This document shows, in pieces, positions 52,440-64,000 of a stretch of DNA of 64,000 nt. Position 1 is the first letter of the stretch. Each line of letters begins with the position of its first letter. The position numbers and the translations under genes are program-made. The notes below the pieces were generated by a model. The model was given only the letters and a program-made list of their open reading frames with translations, made no database searches and was not told the DNA's origin. Source of the stretch: Halisarca cf. caerulea (Eukaryota > Porifera > Demospongiae > Chondrillida > Halisarcidae); the NCBI GenBank assembly GCA_963170055.1, contig CAUJGJ010000188.1, positions 174,171 to 238,170 on the forward strand. The letters are read 5' to 3'.

Positions 52440-55400
52440 GCACATTCTTTGTATCTTATTGGTAAGAAGACTGATGTAAAATGATTGTTATGTCCTGGTG
52501 ACATATTGTGCATTGGCCATATCATCAAATGTACCAAATGTACCAAATGTACCAAATGTACCAGATGTACCAGATGTACCAAACCTAACCCTAACCACTA
52601 CTACCACTACTACCACTACTACCACTACTACCACCTCTACCACTGCTACCACTACTACCACGACTACCACGACTACCACTACTACCACTACTACTACGAC
52701 TACCACGACTACCACTGCTACCACTACTACCACTACTACCACGACTACCACTACTACCACGACTACCACGACTACCACTACTACCACTACTACCACTACT
52801 ACAACTGCTACCACTACTACCACTACTACCACCTCTACCACTACTACCACTACTACCACTACTACCACTACTACCAATACTACCACTACTACCACTACCA
52901 CCACTACTACCACTACTACCACTGCTACCACTACTACAACTGCTACCACTACTACCACTACTACCACTACTACCACTACTACCACTACTACCACTACTAC
53001 CACTACTACCACGACTACCACGACTACCACTACTACCACTACTACCACTACTACCACTACTACCACTACTACCACTACTACCACGACTACCACTACTACC
53101 ACTACTACCACGACTACCACTACTACAACTGCTACCACTGCTACCACTACTACTACTACCAAATGTACCAAATGTACCAGATGTACCAAATGTGTGTAAT
53201 CTAGTGTAATCCAGTAAAGTAGTAACTAGTAGTTCTAGTTTGTACAATGTCATGTCCAATGTGGGTGTTCTCAAAAGGCAATGACATTCTGAGAAGGCAG
53301 AGACACAATTTAGAGCAACAGGTTACATATTGGTAAAAAGACTGGTGGAAAATGTTACTTATGTTGAGCAGTTAACACTTCCTTACAAAAACCACAGAGG
53401 CATAACCAAGAGCGAAGTGTTAAACAAGTTCACTCTCCACATTCTTTGCCTCTCATTGGTAAGAATTCTGAATCATGTAAATTGACTGTTATGTCCTGGT
53501 GACATATTATTGTGCATTGGCCATATAGCATCAAATGTACCAGATGGACCAAACGTACCAAACGTACCAAATGGACCAAACCTAACCCTAACCACTACTA
53601 CCACTGCTACCACTACTACCACTACTACCACTGCTACCACTACTACCATTGCTACCACTGCTACCACTACTACCACTACCACCTCTACCACTGCTACCAC
53701 TACTACCACGACTACCACGACTACCACTACTACCACTACTACCACGACTACCACGACTACCACTACTACCACTGCTACCACTGCTACCACTACTACCACT
53801 ACTACCACTACTACCACTACTACCACTGCTACCACTACTACAACTGCTACCACTACTACCACTGCTACCACTACTACAACTGCTACCACTACTACCACTA
53901 CTACCACTACTACCACTACTACCACTACTACCACTACTACCACTACTACCACTACTACCACTACTACCACGACTACCACTACTACCACTACTACCACGAC
54001 TACCACTACTACAACTGCTACCACTGCTACCACTACTACTACTACCAAATGTACCAAATGTACCAGATGTACCAAATGTGTGTAATCTAGTGTAATCCAG
54101 TAAAGTAGTAACTAGTAGTTCTAGTTTGTACAATGTCATGTCCAATGTGGGTGTTCTCAAAAGGCAATGACATTCTGAGAAGGCAGAGACACAATTTAGA
54201 GCAACAGGTTACATATTGGTAAAAAGACTGGTGGAAAATGTTACTTATGTTGAGCAGTTAACACTTCCTTACAAAAGCCACAGAGGCATGACCAAGAGCA
54301 AAGTGTTAAACAGGTTCACTTTCCACATTCTTTGCCTCTCATTGGTAAGAAGACTGAATCATGTGAATTGACTGTTAAGTCCTGGTGACATATTATTGTG
54401 CATTGGCCATATTATAGCATCAAATGTACCAGATGTACCAAATGGACCAAACCTAACCCTAACCACTACTACCACTGCTACCACTACTACCACTACTACC
54501 ACTGCTACCACTACTACCAGTACTACCACTGCTACCACTACTACCACTGCTACCACTACTACCACTACTACCAGTACTACCACTACTACCACTGCTACCA
54601 CTGCTACCACTGCTACCACTACTACCACTGCTACCACTGCTACCACTGCTACCACTACTACCACTACTACCACGACTACCACTACTACCACTACTACCAC
54701 TACTACCACTGCTACCACTACTACCACTACTACCACTGCTACCACTACTACCACTACTACCACTGCTACCACTACTACCACTACTACCACGACTACCACG
54801 ACTACCACGACTACCACGACTACCACTACTACCACAACTACCACGACTACCACGACTACCACGACTACCACGACTACCACTACTACAACTGCTACCACTG
54901 CTACCACTACTACTACTACCAAATGTACCAAATGTACCAGATGTGCCAAATGTGTGTAATCTAGTGTAATCCAGTAAAGTTGTAACTAGTAGTTCTAGTT
55001 TGTACAATGTCATGTCCAATGTGGGTGTTCTCAAAAGGCAATGACATTCTGAGAAGGCAGAGACACAATTTAGAGCAACAGGTTACATATTGGTAAAAAG
55101 ACTGGTGGAAAATGTTACTTATGTTGAGCAGTTAACACTTCCTTACAAAAGCCATAGAGGCATAACCAAGAGCAAAGTGTTAAACAAGTTTGCTTTCCAC
55201 ATTCTTTGCCTCTCATTGGTAAGAATTCTGAATCATGTAAATTGACTGCTATGTCCTGGTGACATATTATTGTGCATTGGCCATATAGCATCAAATGTAC
55301 CAGATGTACCAAATGTACCAAACGTACCAAATGGACCAAACCTAACCCTAACCACTACTACCACTGCTACCACTACTACCAGTACTACCACTGCTACCAT

Positions 55401-55800
55401 TACTACCACTACTACCACTACTACCACTGCTACCACTGCTACCACTGCTACCACTGCTACCACTGCTACCACTACTACCACTACTACCACTACTACCACG
55501 ACTACCACTGCTACCACTACTACCAGTACTACCACTGCTACCATTACTACCACTACTACCACTACTACCACTGCTACCACTGCTACCACTGCTACCACTG
55601 CTACCACTACTACCACGACTACCACTGCTACCACTACTACCAGTACTACCACTGCTACCATTACTACCACTACTACCACTACTACCACTGCTACCACTGC
55701 TACCACTGCTACCACTGCTACCACTACTACCACTACTACCACTGCTACCACTACTACCACGACTACCACTACTACCACTGGGTGCCTTTGCAGTAGCCAC
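52440..55800. repeat. Higher-order tandem repeat, four units of about 0.87-1.0 kb
   Basis: Each unit has about 400 bp of common single-copy-like DNA (ATGTCCTGGTGACATATT, GTGCATTGGCCATAT), a few AAATGTACC repeats, CCTAACCCTAACC, a (CTACTACCA)n array of 450-600 bp, and AAATGTACC repeats again. The telomere-like motif falls at about 52,581, 53,579, 54,451 and 55,339. The fourth unit breaks off after its array. Shared segments are nearly identical, so the amplification is recent. Confidence 0.95.
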
Positions 55801-55860
55801 AGGCTATTGGCCTTCCCAGCCTAAATAAGATTTCTGATACTGATACTGATACACTGCTAC
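55779..55860. repeat. Short dispersed repeat shared with 25258-25350
   Basis: ACTGGGTGCCTTTGCAGTAG, GGCTATTGGCCTTCCCAG and TAAATAAGAT, then (CTGATA)3. It sits exactly where the last 9-bp array stops. Confidence 0.6.
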
Positions 55861-56095
55861 CACTGCTACTGTGACCAACACTGCAATGCATTGATTATGT
55901 GCATTGCATAACACTGCAATGTATTGATTATGTGCATTGCATAACAACATGGGCACATTGCCCGATGACACTTCCTGGAGAATTCCTTTCTTTAATGGCT
56001 TGTCAACCCAACATCTGTCCGCCATTTTCTTGCACGCGTGCAAGAAAATGGCGGGCGGATGTTCTGTTGGGAACGAGACTACCGCGTGGCCAATA
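55858..56095. repeat. Right arm of the large inverted repeat
   Basis: CTACTGTGACCAACACTGCA, ATTGATTATGTGCATTGCAT (present twice in tandem), GGGCACATTGCCC, GACACTTCCTGGAGAATT and, after an insertion, GTTGGGAACGAG. These match the left arm 49,380-49,690 in inverse orientation. Confidence 0.85.
56009..56062. repeat. Near-perfect 54-bp palindrome
   Basis: GTCCGCCATTTTCTTGCACG is followed at once by its mirror CGTGCAAGAAAATGGCGG, with ACATCT and CGGATGT extending the stem. It is absent from the left arm of the inverted repeat, so it is an insertion or local palindrome formation. Confidence 0.85.
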
Positions 56096-56422
56096 CATAG
56101 TCTCACAAACCAGACCCCCCTGAGGGTGAGTAGGGACTGACAACACGAAACTACGCATCGGGACACCATGAGCATAAGTCATTTAGATCACTTAGGCTAG
56201 GCCATTCTGTTGATAATGATGCACAAATTCAGGTACTCATTTCAAGGCACGTTGGAAGTGCTAGTTAAGTTCTGCTGGAAAATCATCATGTTCAACCAGT
56301 GATCGAAGCCAGCTAAATTGCATGCAGCAACAAACTTAAGCTCAGACTATGCTGTATTTTGTATAAAAAATTGGTTGGACCAATAAATATGCATGACATT
56401 GTGCATAGTGAATTACATGTAC

Positions 56423-56424
<2 letters not shown>

Positions 56425-56488
<64 letters not shown>
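56425..56488. repeat. (TG)n microsatellite
   Basis: A pure TG run of about 64 bp, 145 bp beyond the 3' end of the membrane-protein gene. Confidence 0.97.
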
Positions 56489-56490
<2 letters not shown>

Positions 56491-56632
56491 TCTTGAATCC
56501 ACTTTTTCTTTCCATCTAAACTGTAAAATTATCCATCAAACATGCTTGAGTAAGCTGTGTCAAATCATAGATAAAAATGGATTGGATGAATTGATGAAAG
56601 ATAAAGAACACACATTGTCACAATCTACACAC

Positions 56633-59600
56633 TCAGTCACTGTCCTCTAAGCATATAGTGAAATGATTATTGTGATCATTGGCAGCATTCTGTGTCTCAG
56701 TATCAGATTGCACTGTTAGTCTTGAAACCTGAACATTGGTAAAACTGCTTTGGTAGGAAGACACATGCTGGTCACATTTCAACCAAGCCTCATAAAATCT
56801 AGAACCAAATACTCCCTTCAATCTGACGATGATGATTGTTAATATAGCAGAAATAGTACATAGTACTCCCACTACACCAATCACTATAGCAATGACACCT
56901 GTTGCACTGAAGGAATGTATTACTTGCTGTCTACCAAGCAAGACCTCATAGAGGGATTCTATAGATGAAAAAAATAAACATGTGTTATATATTTGTGTTG
57001 AACTAGAGCATTTATGTTATTTTGCACAAGTACCCTGCATTTACCATTGGATTTGCTGATATTAATGTGATGAACTGCGCCTACCAGCTGATGTCCAGAA
57101 AGAGCCTGTACCATGAATAGCTTGAGACTGTTCCCATTGCGTCTGTGAGTGAAATTACCTCGAGCTACTCGGTGAACTGCATTCATCTTATGAAACTGTC
57201 TTTTCTCTGAGACTGTCACATAGGAAATGACCTGTAAACTTTCACTCAAAAGAGCACAACCTGTCAATCCTCGTGTGCATCCCAGGTCACAAAAAACTGA
57301 GTACCAACCATGTCCCATGAAGGTGATTGATGCTTGAACCAGGTGTTGCATTTCTATACACAAATATATATATAATTTACAGTAACTATATAAATCCATG
57401 GACATTAGTTTAAGCACAGATGTTACACTTACTTATACGCTTGTGTACGACGGGGATGTAAGATTCCTTTTCTTGCACTTCCAAAGACACGATTTGAGAC
57501 TGATCATGAATAGAACTGCTCAACGTGGGTATTCTCAGAACAGCCATTCCATCACTACACAATTTTGAACTCCCCATATTACTTGACAGGATAGTTTCAT
57601 TTGCCGAATTGTAAACTCTACATCTGTAAGTCGCAGCAGTAAACCTGCGCTGGAAGGGTATATGGCATAATAAAACAATAACCCATCTCTAAAAAATCAC
57701 AGAAGACAACCTCAATAAACTCACATCAAAATATGCGAATACATAACTTGGGCTCATTTCCTGGTGGGGATAAAGTGGCATGGATGGACATACTTCAACT
57801 GTAAGTGACTTCAAGTGTGAATCTGGAGTTAAGATACAGGTACAGTACACAACAAGAAAGTACATTTAGTTTGCATACATGCATGGACTCAAATTAAGTA
57901 TATTGAGAGACATCCCGCATGTGTGTGTATGCAGTGTTCAACAATTTAACATTTGGAGCTTAAAGGTAAAAAAGAAGGCCTTAGGGTTATAACTTGATTA
58001 TTTATGGTCAAGTTATAAGTATAAGCTTATATGCATGAAATTATATATATCTATAGACTTTATAGTATGATGTATGCATGCATGTCCTTTGTTGTACTTT
58101 ATGCAGCATGTATGTACATATCTTAGGGCATGCAAAAGCATTTACAGCGTCCCTAGAATTAACCCTATAAATCTCCCTTACTTTTTCAGAGACTATAACA
58201 ACCAACAGATGATTAAGACTGGGACACCCACTTAGCTCAATGGCTTCTTTTCAGGGGGCCCAGTAAATTAGTTACAAGTGAAGAATCATCACGCAAACAA
58301 ACAAAACTTTCCTCTCGAATACTTTTTTCTTTAAAACTCGGCACTAAGATAGTTATATTACGTGTATAACTACAGGGCAATATAATTGGAGCGTGTATAC
58401 TATGAGATGCTTACAGAGTTGTATGAATTACCATATACAATGTCATGCCTTCTCAAGTTAAGTCAAATGAAGTGAAACTTTAACTGCCCTAAGTCGAACT
58501 AAAGTTGCAATGCCTTGATTCTACAGATGACAGATTACCAAGGCAAAACATATACTCACACTATGAATGCGCATATATATAAAATGAATGCTGGAACTGG
58601 AAATTGAAGGCTGGTTTATTGTGTACAAAAAAGTATTATGCGCATCTTTTTTGCACAAATCTTGACCAAATATCAACGATGTTGGTTTATCAGAGGCTGC
58701 TGGTTTTTCAAGAGTCATGACTGCTAGTAGGTATAGTCTGCTTTAATGCATCATCAATCTACTGAATCCATACATAGAAGCCTCACATAGTACTGTATGT
58801 ATTGAATAAACAGTACAAATGAAGTTTGCACCATGTACAGTGCTGTACTGTCTGAAGGAGTGCATGGCTTCTGGTCAGTGCAATTAAACCCACAGGAGTG
58901 AAGTTAAGGCAAAACTTTGGTCAGTTCATTTTCTATGTCTAGTGAGTCTAGCTTTTTGTACTTGTGTGCGCATTGATCAATATGCAACAACACTTAATTC
59001 AGAAGAGCTCCACAATGGCGACTGATGGTACATTATAAAAAATCCACTTAATAGCATCAGATTGAAAAATACATTCTTCACCTACGTATACTGGTTCTTC
59101 AATGGTTCCAAGTAAGAAGTGCCCCATATATATGGTTGTTAATGTATGAGGTATGCAGGGATAATGTTATACATTATAGCCTAAGGGTATAACAGGGTAT
59201 TTGGTACATGGGGTAATTCGGGACAGTGGGTCCACAGCAGTGTTAACCACAAAATAATACCGTATACACATCACTTGTTAATGTTGTCTCCATGAATTGC
59301 ATGGAAATTTAGTAAAGTGAATAGGTCTAGACAGCTTAGCCATAGCAGAAGTAAAGGCCCTAACCCGAATTACCTCACTGTGCCAAGTTAGCCTGCTTTA
59401 CCCTACTAATTACGTACATCACTATCACCTCATTCCCATCACCACCAAATTATTCTATTGTCAATGAGAGCTTTACAGAGGTGTTTCTCAAACAGTAGGA
59501 AACACAATCATGCAATGTCCAGACGAACCCACCATGATTTCAATCCGACTACTTTAATTTTTACAGAATCTGATGTTCCATGCCTGAAAGCATAAACTTT

Positions 59601-60467
59601 CTAATAAAGTTACATGGAAGGACATATGGAATTGAGGCACATAAATTAAATATGTAATCTATACAGGCCCATGCAGGGGGAGGGGGTTCGACCCAACCCC
59701 TTTTTTGTACAGACATTGAATCATAGACATGCTATACTACATAGTAGGGTAAGAGGTGGGATAATTTGGAACATGCAGGGCCTGTAACTTTTGTTGTGGG
59801 TTAGTTGTCTAGCCATACTCGCCAGTGCTCAACTGCCACTTCGGGGAGACAGTACATGCAGACGAGAAATAATGGGAGGTAGCTTGTGATTGAAACTGTT
59901 CTGGCTTGACTGTTCCACATTACCTGCCATTCCTAATTGCCCCGGCCACTTTCAATCTTTGCCTTAATGGAGTGTCTATAGGATAAGGCGGGGTAACTTG
60001 GAACAGCCGAGTAAAAACAGTGCCAATAGCAAGCTACTGGTTCAAGTTTTGGTCAGTAATGTCATAGATACTCCAACTATGGTAATGTCTCCATGAATAG
60101 GGCGTTCAGCAGTGGCAAGTATGGCTTGGCAGCTTCACCATAGCAAAAGATATAGGCCCTGTTCCAAGTTACTCAGGTTTTCCAAGTTACCCCGCATTAC
60201 CCTAAGAGAACCATGGATAGAAACTGAACAAAATTTGTGTCCTCACTGCACGTGCACGTGTACAAGGCACACAAATCAAAATTCCACAGTAGAGACTTAA
60301 TTATCTATGATGCCGGCTGTTGTTGCAAGAAATTTTATACCTAGTGGAAATAAAGGGGGCGCTATTGGTCCGTACGTATGCTCACCTTCGCTGTTGTCCG
60401 ACGTACAGCAAGGACTGCTCGTTATGATTGAGTATAGGACGCACCAGCATCGAATGACTGCCCGCAT
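56633..60467 (-). CDS. Single-pass membrane protein, 335 aa, unknown family
   Basis: Five exons on the minus strand, 60467-60386, 57798-57725, 57649-57433, 57353-57045 and 56958-56633, join in phase to 335 residues plus stop. The first exon codes for a likely signal peptide (MRAVIRCWCVLYSIITSSP). The extracellular part has paired cysteines and an Ig-like hint (TYRCRVYNSANE). A globular exon follows (HGWYSVFCDLGCTRGLTGC, YVTVSEKRQFHKMNAVHR). One transmembrane helix (VIAIVIGVVGVLCTISAIL plus TIIIV, about residues 245-268) is followed by a stop-transfer RLK and a cytoplasmic tail of about 65 residues rich in Ser, Gln and Asn. I recognise no family. The first exon is 2.6 kb away and is supported by a good donor (GTGAGC) and exact phase; the last four exons are firmer. 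Confidence 0.65.
57850..59170. other. First intron of the membrane-protein gene, nothing further recognised
   Basis: AT-rich intronic DNA without a recognisable exon, transposon end or tandem repeat. A 65-codon open frame at 58521-58718 (minus) has no supporting signal. Confidence 0.5.
59184..59405. mobile_element. MITE of a GGGTAA...GGTAATTCGGG family
   Basis: AGGGTATAACAGGGTATTTG and GGGGTAATTCGGGAC on the left are mirrored by CCCGAATTACCTC and GCCTGCTTTACCCT on the right. A relative lies at 59979-60206 and a partial third copy begins near 59,748 (AGGGTAAGAGGTGGGATAAT). Confidence 0.65.
59979..60206. mobile_element. Second MITE of the same GGGTAA family
   Basis: GGATAAGGCGGGGTAACTTG on the left and the inverse of CCAAGTTACCCCGCATTACC on the right form inverted ends. 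Both copies lie in the first intron of the membrane-protein gene. Confidence 0.7.
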
Positions 60468-62040
60468 GCCTACTTATACTTCTGCACCGACAATGTGGAG
60501 AAAAAATTAAATACGATCGCGCAACCTCTAGCTGCGCGGGGCCTAGAAGGGCTACACGCATATATCGGTAGGCCGGAGGCGAATAGCTAGGAAAAGGGGC
60601 TGTATGGCGACGCGAGACTATACATATGGCACGCTAAAGGATTGAGAGGGTCACTTGGATGACTTCAATTAATTAAGTTGGTAGACGGTGTCTAGATTTG
60701 TGGCATCCAAGTAAATGCCCACAATAGTGTAGTACATTGTACAATGCATACCAGGCGAAAGGAGCAGGAAGATCATGATATGAGGAGTCATTTTGTGTAA
60801 ATGGACAGGAACTGTTTGTAGTATCTGTGATGATATGGTGTAAACAGACAGGTGATATGGGTAAGAGAGTTCTTAATTGGTGAATGGCTATAGACGCTGT
60901 AGACATACACTGATTATAAGAACTCCCACATGCAGAGGTTAATGGAGGAACCTTTCTGCAGTTGATGGATGTATTAAGGCAAATCTGTTATTTTGTAGAT
61001 GTAGTATTATTATAATATTATAGTGCTAAGTGTGCATGGGGGTGTATGCAGAGGCTGGAGGCATAGACTAGCAAGTTCAACTCAGAGGTTTACAGATCTT
61101 CTTTGGGGTTGGTTAACACCACCCTGAGGCTTCTTTGTCAATGGAATCTGGCATTATTCCAATGACCTAGATAGCCAGGGTGAGTCTGGGAGTTTCTGGC
61201 TCCAAGTGTGTACACGACCCAGCATGTAATGGTAGGATCCTCAGGGAGGCAGCTGAAGTTCGAAGCAATTGAATGTGGAGGGAAGTGGGTAGATCAGATG
61301 AGAAAGTGCCTGGAGGACTTTGAGCGGAGAGGGGGGCTGGATCCAGTGGTTCAGAATTAATTGTGTGCTATGTAGGGGAGTGAAGCAAAAGACATGTTGA
61401 AGTCATGTATGTTTCAAAGGTTGGAGAGAAATTAGAGTAGAGATTTCAACAAAAAGTCAAAGTTGGCTGTGTTGTTATCCATCAGAGAATAAAAAGAGCT
61501 ATCTGTCATTAAAGACAAGATTGAACGCAGGATGATGATGATTCGGGGGGAGGGGGCATCCACCCAACTACAAATGGAATCTGGTCAGTGGAGAGGCTCA
61601 GTTTGTGAAGAAAGGCTGCATGTGCAGGGAGTGAGAGAGAGGGGAGGTAGAGGAAGTCAACCAGTGGTTGATATCTTTGGCCCATGCACTTTGGCAGTTG
61701 AAAGAGAAGACTTACTCATGCAATGGCATATCTGTCATTAGTACCGAGTTCCAGGAGATGGAAGATGAGGAGCAAGTTGCTGTATTATTAGACAATGCAT
61801 GTAGGAATTGCAGAATCTGCCCAGAAGACAATTAGTAGAACCATAGAACTACTCACCCCTAGTTCAGGTGGCAGGTGCAACCCTCATATCAAATGAAGGG
61901 GGTAATTTAAGTATACTGTAAAATTGTCAAATTGGGTATAATTGCTATATCAAGAGTAAGCTAGTACTACTGTGACAATAATTCAGAATTGTCACAGTAG
62001 TACTAGCCGTACTATTACTACTACTACTATAGGCCAATAT
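60468..62040. other. Upstream region of the membrane gene and unassigned DNA
   Basis: 60,468-60,620 is CpG-rich (GATCGCGCAACC, GCTGCGCGGGG, GCGACGCGAGAC), as expected of a promoter for the minus-strand gene. From 60,640 to 62,040 the plus strand is G-rich and purine-biased, with only short open frames. No transposon end, gene or RNA was recognised. Confidence 0.4.
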
Positions 62041-62184
62041 TTGGTCTTCGACTGCCTTTTTCTGTAGTTCATTGTCCATACAGGTTGTTACATGGAAGAG
62101 GCTTTTGTATTCATACGTACGTAGCCTATTTGCTTCAAAGCTGCTTAATCCCCTTTACATATGCGTGCATGTGCACGTGCATGC

Positions 62185-62226
62185 GCTAGCACACACACAC
62201 ATGCACACGCACATATTATACACATG

Positions 62227-62279
<53 letters not shown>

Positions 62280-62305
62280 ACACACACACATACACACACA
62301 CACAC
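62185..62305. repeat. (CA)n microsatellite
   Basis: CA repeats with GCATGCGC and TACA interruptions; the longest pure part is 62229-62273. Confidence 0.95.
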
Positions 62306-62739
62306 CATGTGCTACTACAGTTTCCTACAAAGAATAAAATTTGAGTATTGTCACAGATACTTGTTGCATACATTGTTAAAATTGTTTCAGCCCTTTTTCC
62401 ATAGACTATCCTGTATTAGATCTGTTGTGTATATCAAAGTTACAATATTCGTGTTAGCAGAGGAACGTTCTATTCCCCAAAAATTTCTGTATATAACTCA
62501 TACATTGTTGAAAATGGCCAATCCCCCTTGAGGCAAGCCATATCCACTTGATTTGGCAAAGAGATGGCTTTTCACGAAATAGAGTAAATAACACTCTACA
62601 ATTGTTGTATCAATAAATTGAACTACAACATGTACAGCCATAAAACAATCGCTTTCTTTTCCTAGGAGAAGTTACTGCGGACAAGGAATGTAAAGAAATT
62701 AATGTGACATTAGCTGGAAGTCCAATGTATCAAGTATCA

Positions 62740-63420
62740 ATTGTCTATAGGAGTAACCATTCACAATGGACCAGACTATTACATAGGCACTGTAGATAGT
62801 GTTAGTTCATTAAGGAGGAAATGTTTTGGCCAGCTGGCATGCTTTGTAAACTAAGAGATGTTTCTCCCTTTTAAGGGTCAAGAAAAATGTGTATAATGTA
62901 ATAATAATGTGTATAACGTGCTTGTGTAATACCCCACCTTGACTACTGTAGTGATATTGCAGGAATGTTCAGAGGCACTATACACCATATAAGGTTGAAT
63001 GTATACAAAACACCACCATGAGATTGATCCTAAACCATTCAATTATAAGATGGCCAGCAGCGAAATGAGAATATTGCCTTGATTGAAATAGTCAACTTTG
63101 ACTGAGAGACGGCAGATCGATGTCTAGGCTAATTATGGTCCATATAGATACATATAAACAGACTATACATGTTCCAAAAGACCTTCAGGGCTGGCATGGT
63201 AACACCAGGGGGTTGGGAAGCTACACTTCTATATTATAACCAAACAGACTTTGGTCATTGATAATTTACAACCAGATGCTCGAGCATGTGATTGGAATTG
63301 TTTACCAAATCAGATCTGCAACATACAGGATACCGGTACTACATAGATCCAGAGCTTTTAAAAGATGTCATTGATTTCACGTATATTTCTACATTTCAAC
63401 TAATTCTGTTTTCATGATTA
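62740..63420 (+). pseudogene. Degenerate LINE reverse-transcriptase C-terminus (CR1/jockey-like)
   Basis: Fragments in different plus-strand frames follow the order of a LINE polymerase tail: RRKCFGQLACF, FLPFKG, then VIPHLDYCSDI after correcting one stop, MRLILNHSI, then a DRRQID-like block, and near the end RACDWNCLPNQI. This pattern (PHLDYC, RLILN, DWNxLP) is characteristic. Several stops and frame shifts show it is dead. The 3' flank to 63,800 is AT-rich, with TATCTATCTA just beyond. Confidence 0.7.
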
Positions 63421-64000
63421 ATAGTCTGTATGTGTTTGCTTGCATGCATGGATTATATATTTGGATTTGTTTGCATGCAGTATAATAATACTGTAATATG
63501 AATCTCAAGCATTTTAAATTATATTTGAAATTTACATAATAATTACTTTATGTTTCTGTACGTGTTGACTACGGTGTTCACTGTTTATTTGTAATCCGTA
63601 TGTATTATTGAATTATTATCAGCTATATTATTTGTTCAATATTATGTACAATGACTGTTGTCTTTTCCACTGTCTTTTACTGTAAATGCTATTTTTGTTT
63701 TCTGTTGACACTGATTTTCTTGTTCTTGTTGTTTGTTTATGTATTTCAGGACCCATGCTTATACCAGTCTTTGATTGATGGTAAAGTAATTATCTATCTA
63801 TATCCATCTATGATTGTAATATTATAGATACTCGACCCAATTAACGCTATGCAGTGATCTAAACCTCCTATAATATAGTGAACTCTCAATCCTAGAAATG
63901 ACAACTTCTCTGTATATGGGACACAACTTATACGGTTCCAGTATAATTCCTGCAATACATATTGAACATCCAAAAGAGGACAACCTTGCAGCAAAGAACA
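63421..64000. other. AT-rich sequence, nothing recognised
   Basis: AT-rich DNA after the LINE relic, with a short (ATCT)n at about 63,788-63,815. Open frames are short and unsupported. Confidence 0.5.

Noticed and set aside
61000..62040. Possible gene in the G-rich unassigned region
   Set aside because: Frames are short and broken, no splice-consistent chain or known motif was found, and composition alone is not evidence.

Overview
The window is animal (metazoan) nuclear DNA. Its genes are split into many short exons with GT-AG introns, and at protein level they are ordinary animal genes. It also carries very long CA/TG microsatellites, many small DNA-transposon relics and two dead reverse-transcriptase fragments. 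Frequent short palindromes (GTAC, ACGT, TGCATGCA) and moderately compact genes between repeat-rich introns suggest an early-branching invertebrate, perhaps a sponge. The species cannot be fixed from the sequence alone. Nothing looks bacterial or viral.

Layout, plus strand: (1) 98-8635, the C-terminal 410 residues of a peroxisomal acyl-CoA oxidase of the ACOX3 type, ending in the peroxisomal signal SKL. (2) 8850-13075, a complete 8-exon WD40-repeat gene coding for 355 aa. (3) 13521-38335, an essentially complete CABIN1 gene (about 48 exons, about 2,280 aa). CABIN1 is the TPR scaffold of the HIRA histone-chaperone complex. Here it carries one giant Ser/Thr-repeat exon. These three genes lie head to tail with only about 215 and 445 bp between coding regions. 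Then come a repeat-rich gap (38.3-41.7 kb) holding a dead reverse-transcriptase fragment, and the minus-strand genes: THOC5 (49285-41714, mRNA-export THO complex), a three-exon zinc-finger/FAR1-like gene with a 12-residue tandem repeat (52087-50509), and a single-pass membrane protein of unknown family (60467-56633).

The most unusual stretch is 49.3-56.1 kb. Two related flanks in opposite orientation, each followed by 9-bp (TGGTAGTAG / CTACTACCA) arrays, bound the zinc-finger gene. The right side is amplified into a higher-order tandem repeat of about 0.87-1.0 kb whose arrays each begin with a telomere-like CCTAACCCTAACC. The last 3.5 kb holds a CA microsatellite, a degenerate LINE reverse-transcriptase C-terminus and otherwise unassigned DNA.

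Functional themes: peroxisomal branched-chain fatty-acid oxidation (ACOX3), chromatin assembly (CABIN1), mRNA export (THOC5) and a transposase-derived DNA-binding protein. I see no operon-like functional grouping. Exon junctions were chosen by GT/AG sites, reading-frame continuity and remembered family resemblance; none has been tested against RNA or databases.
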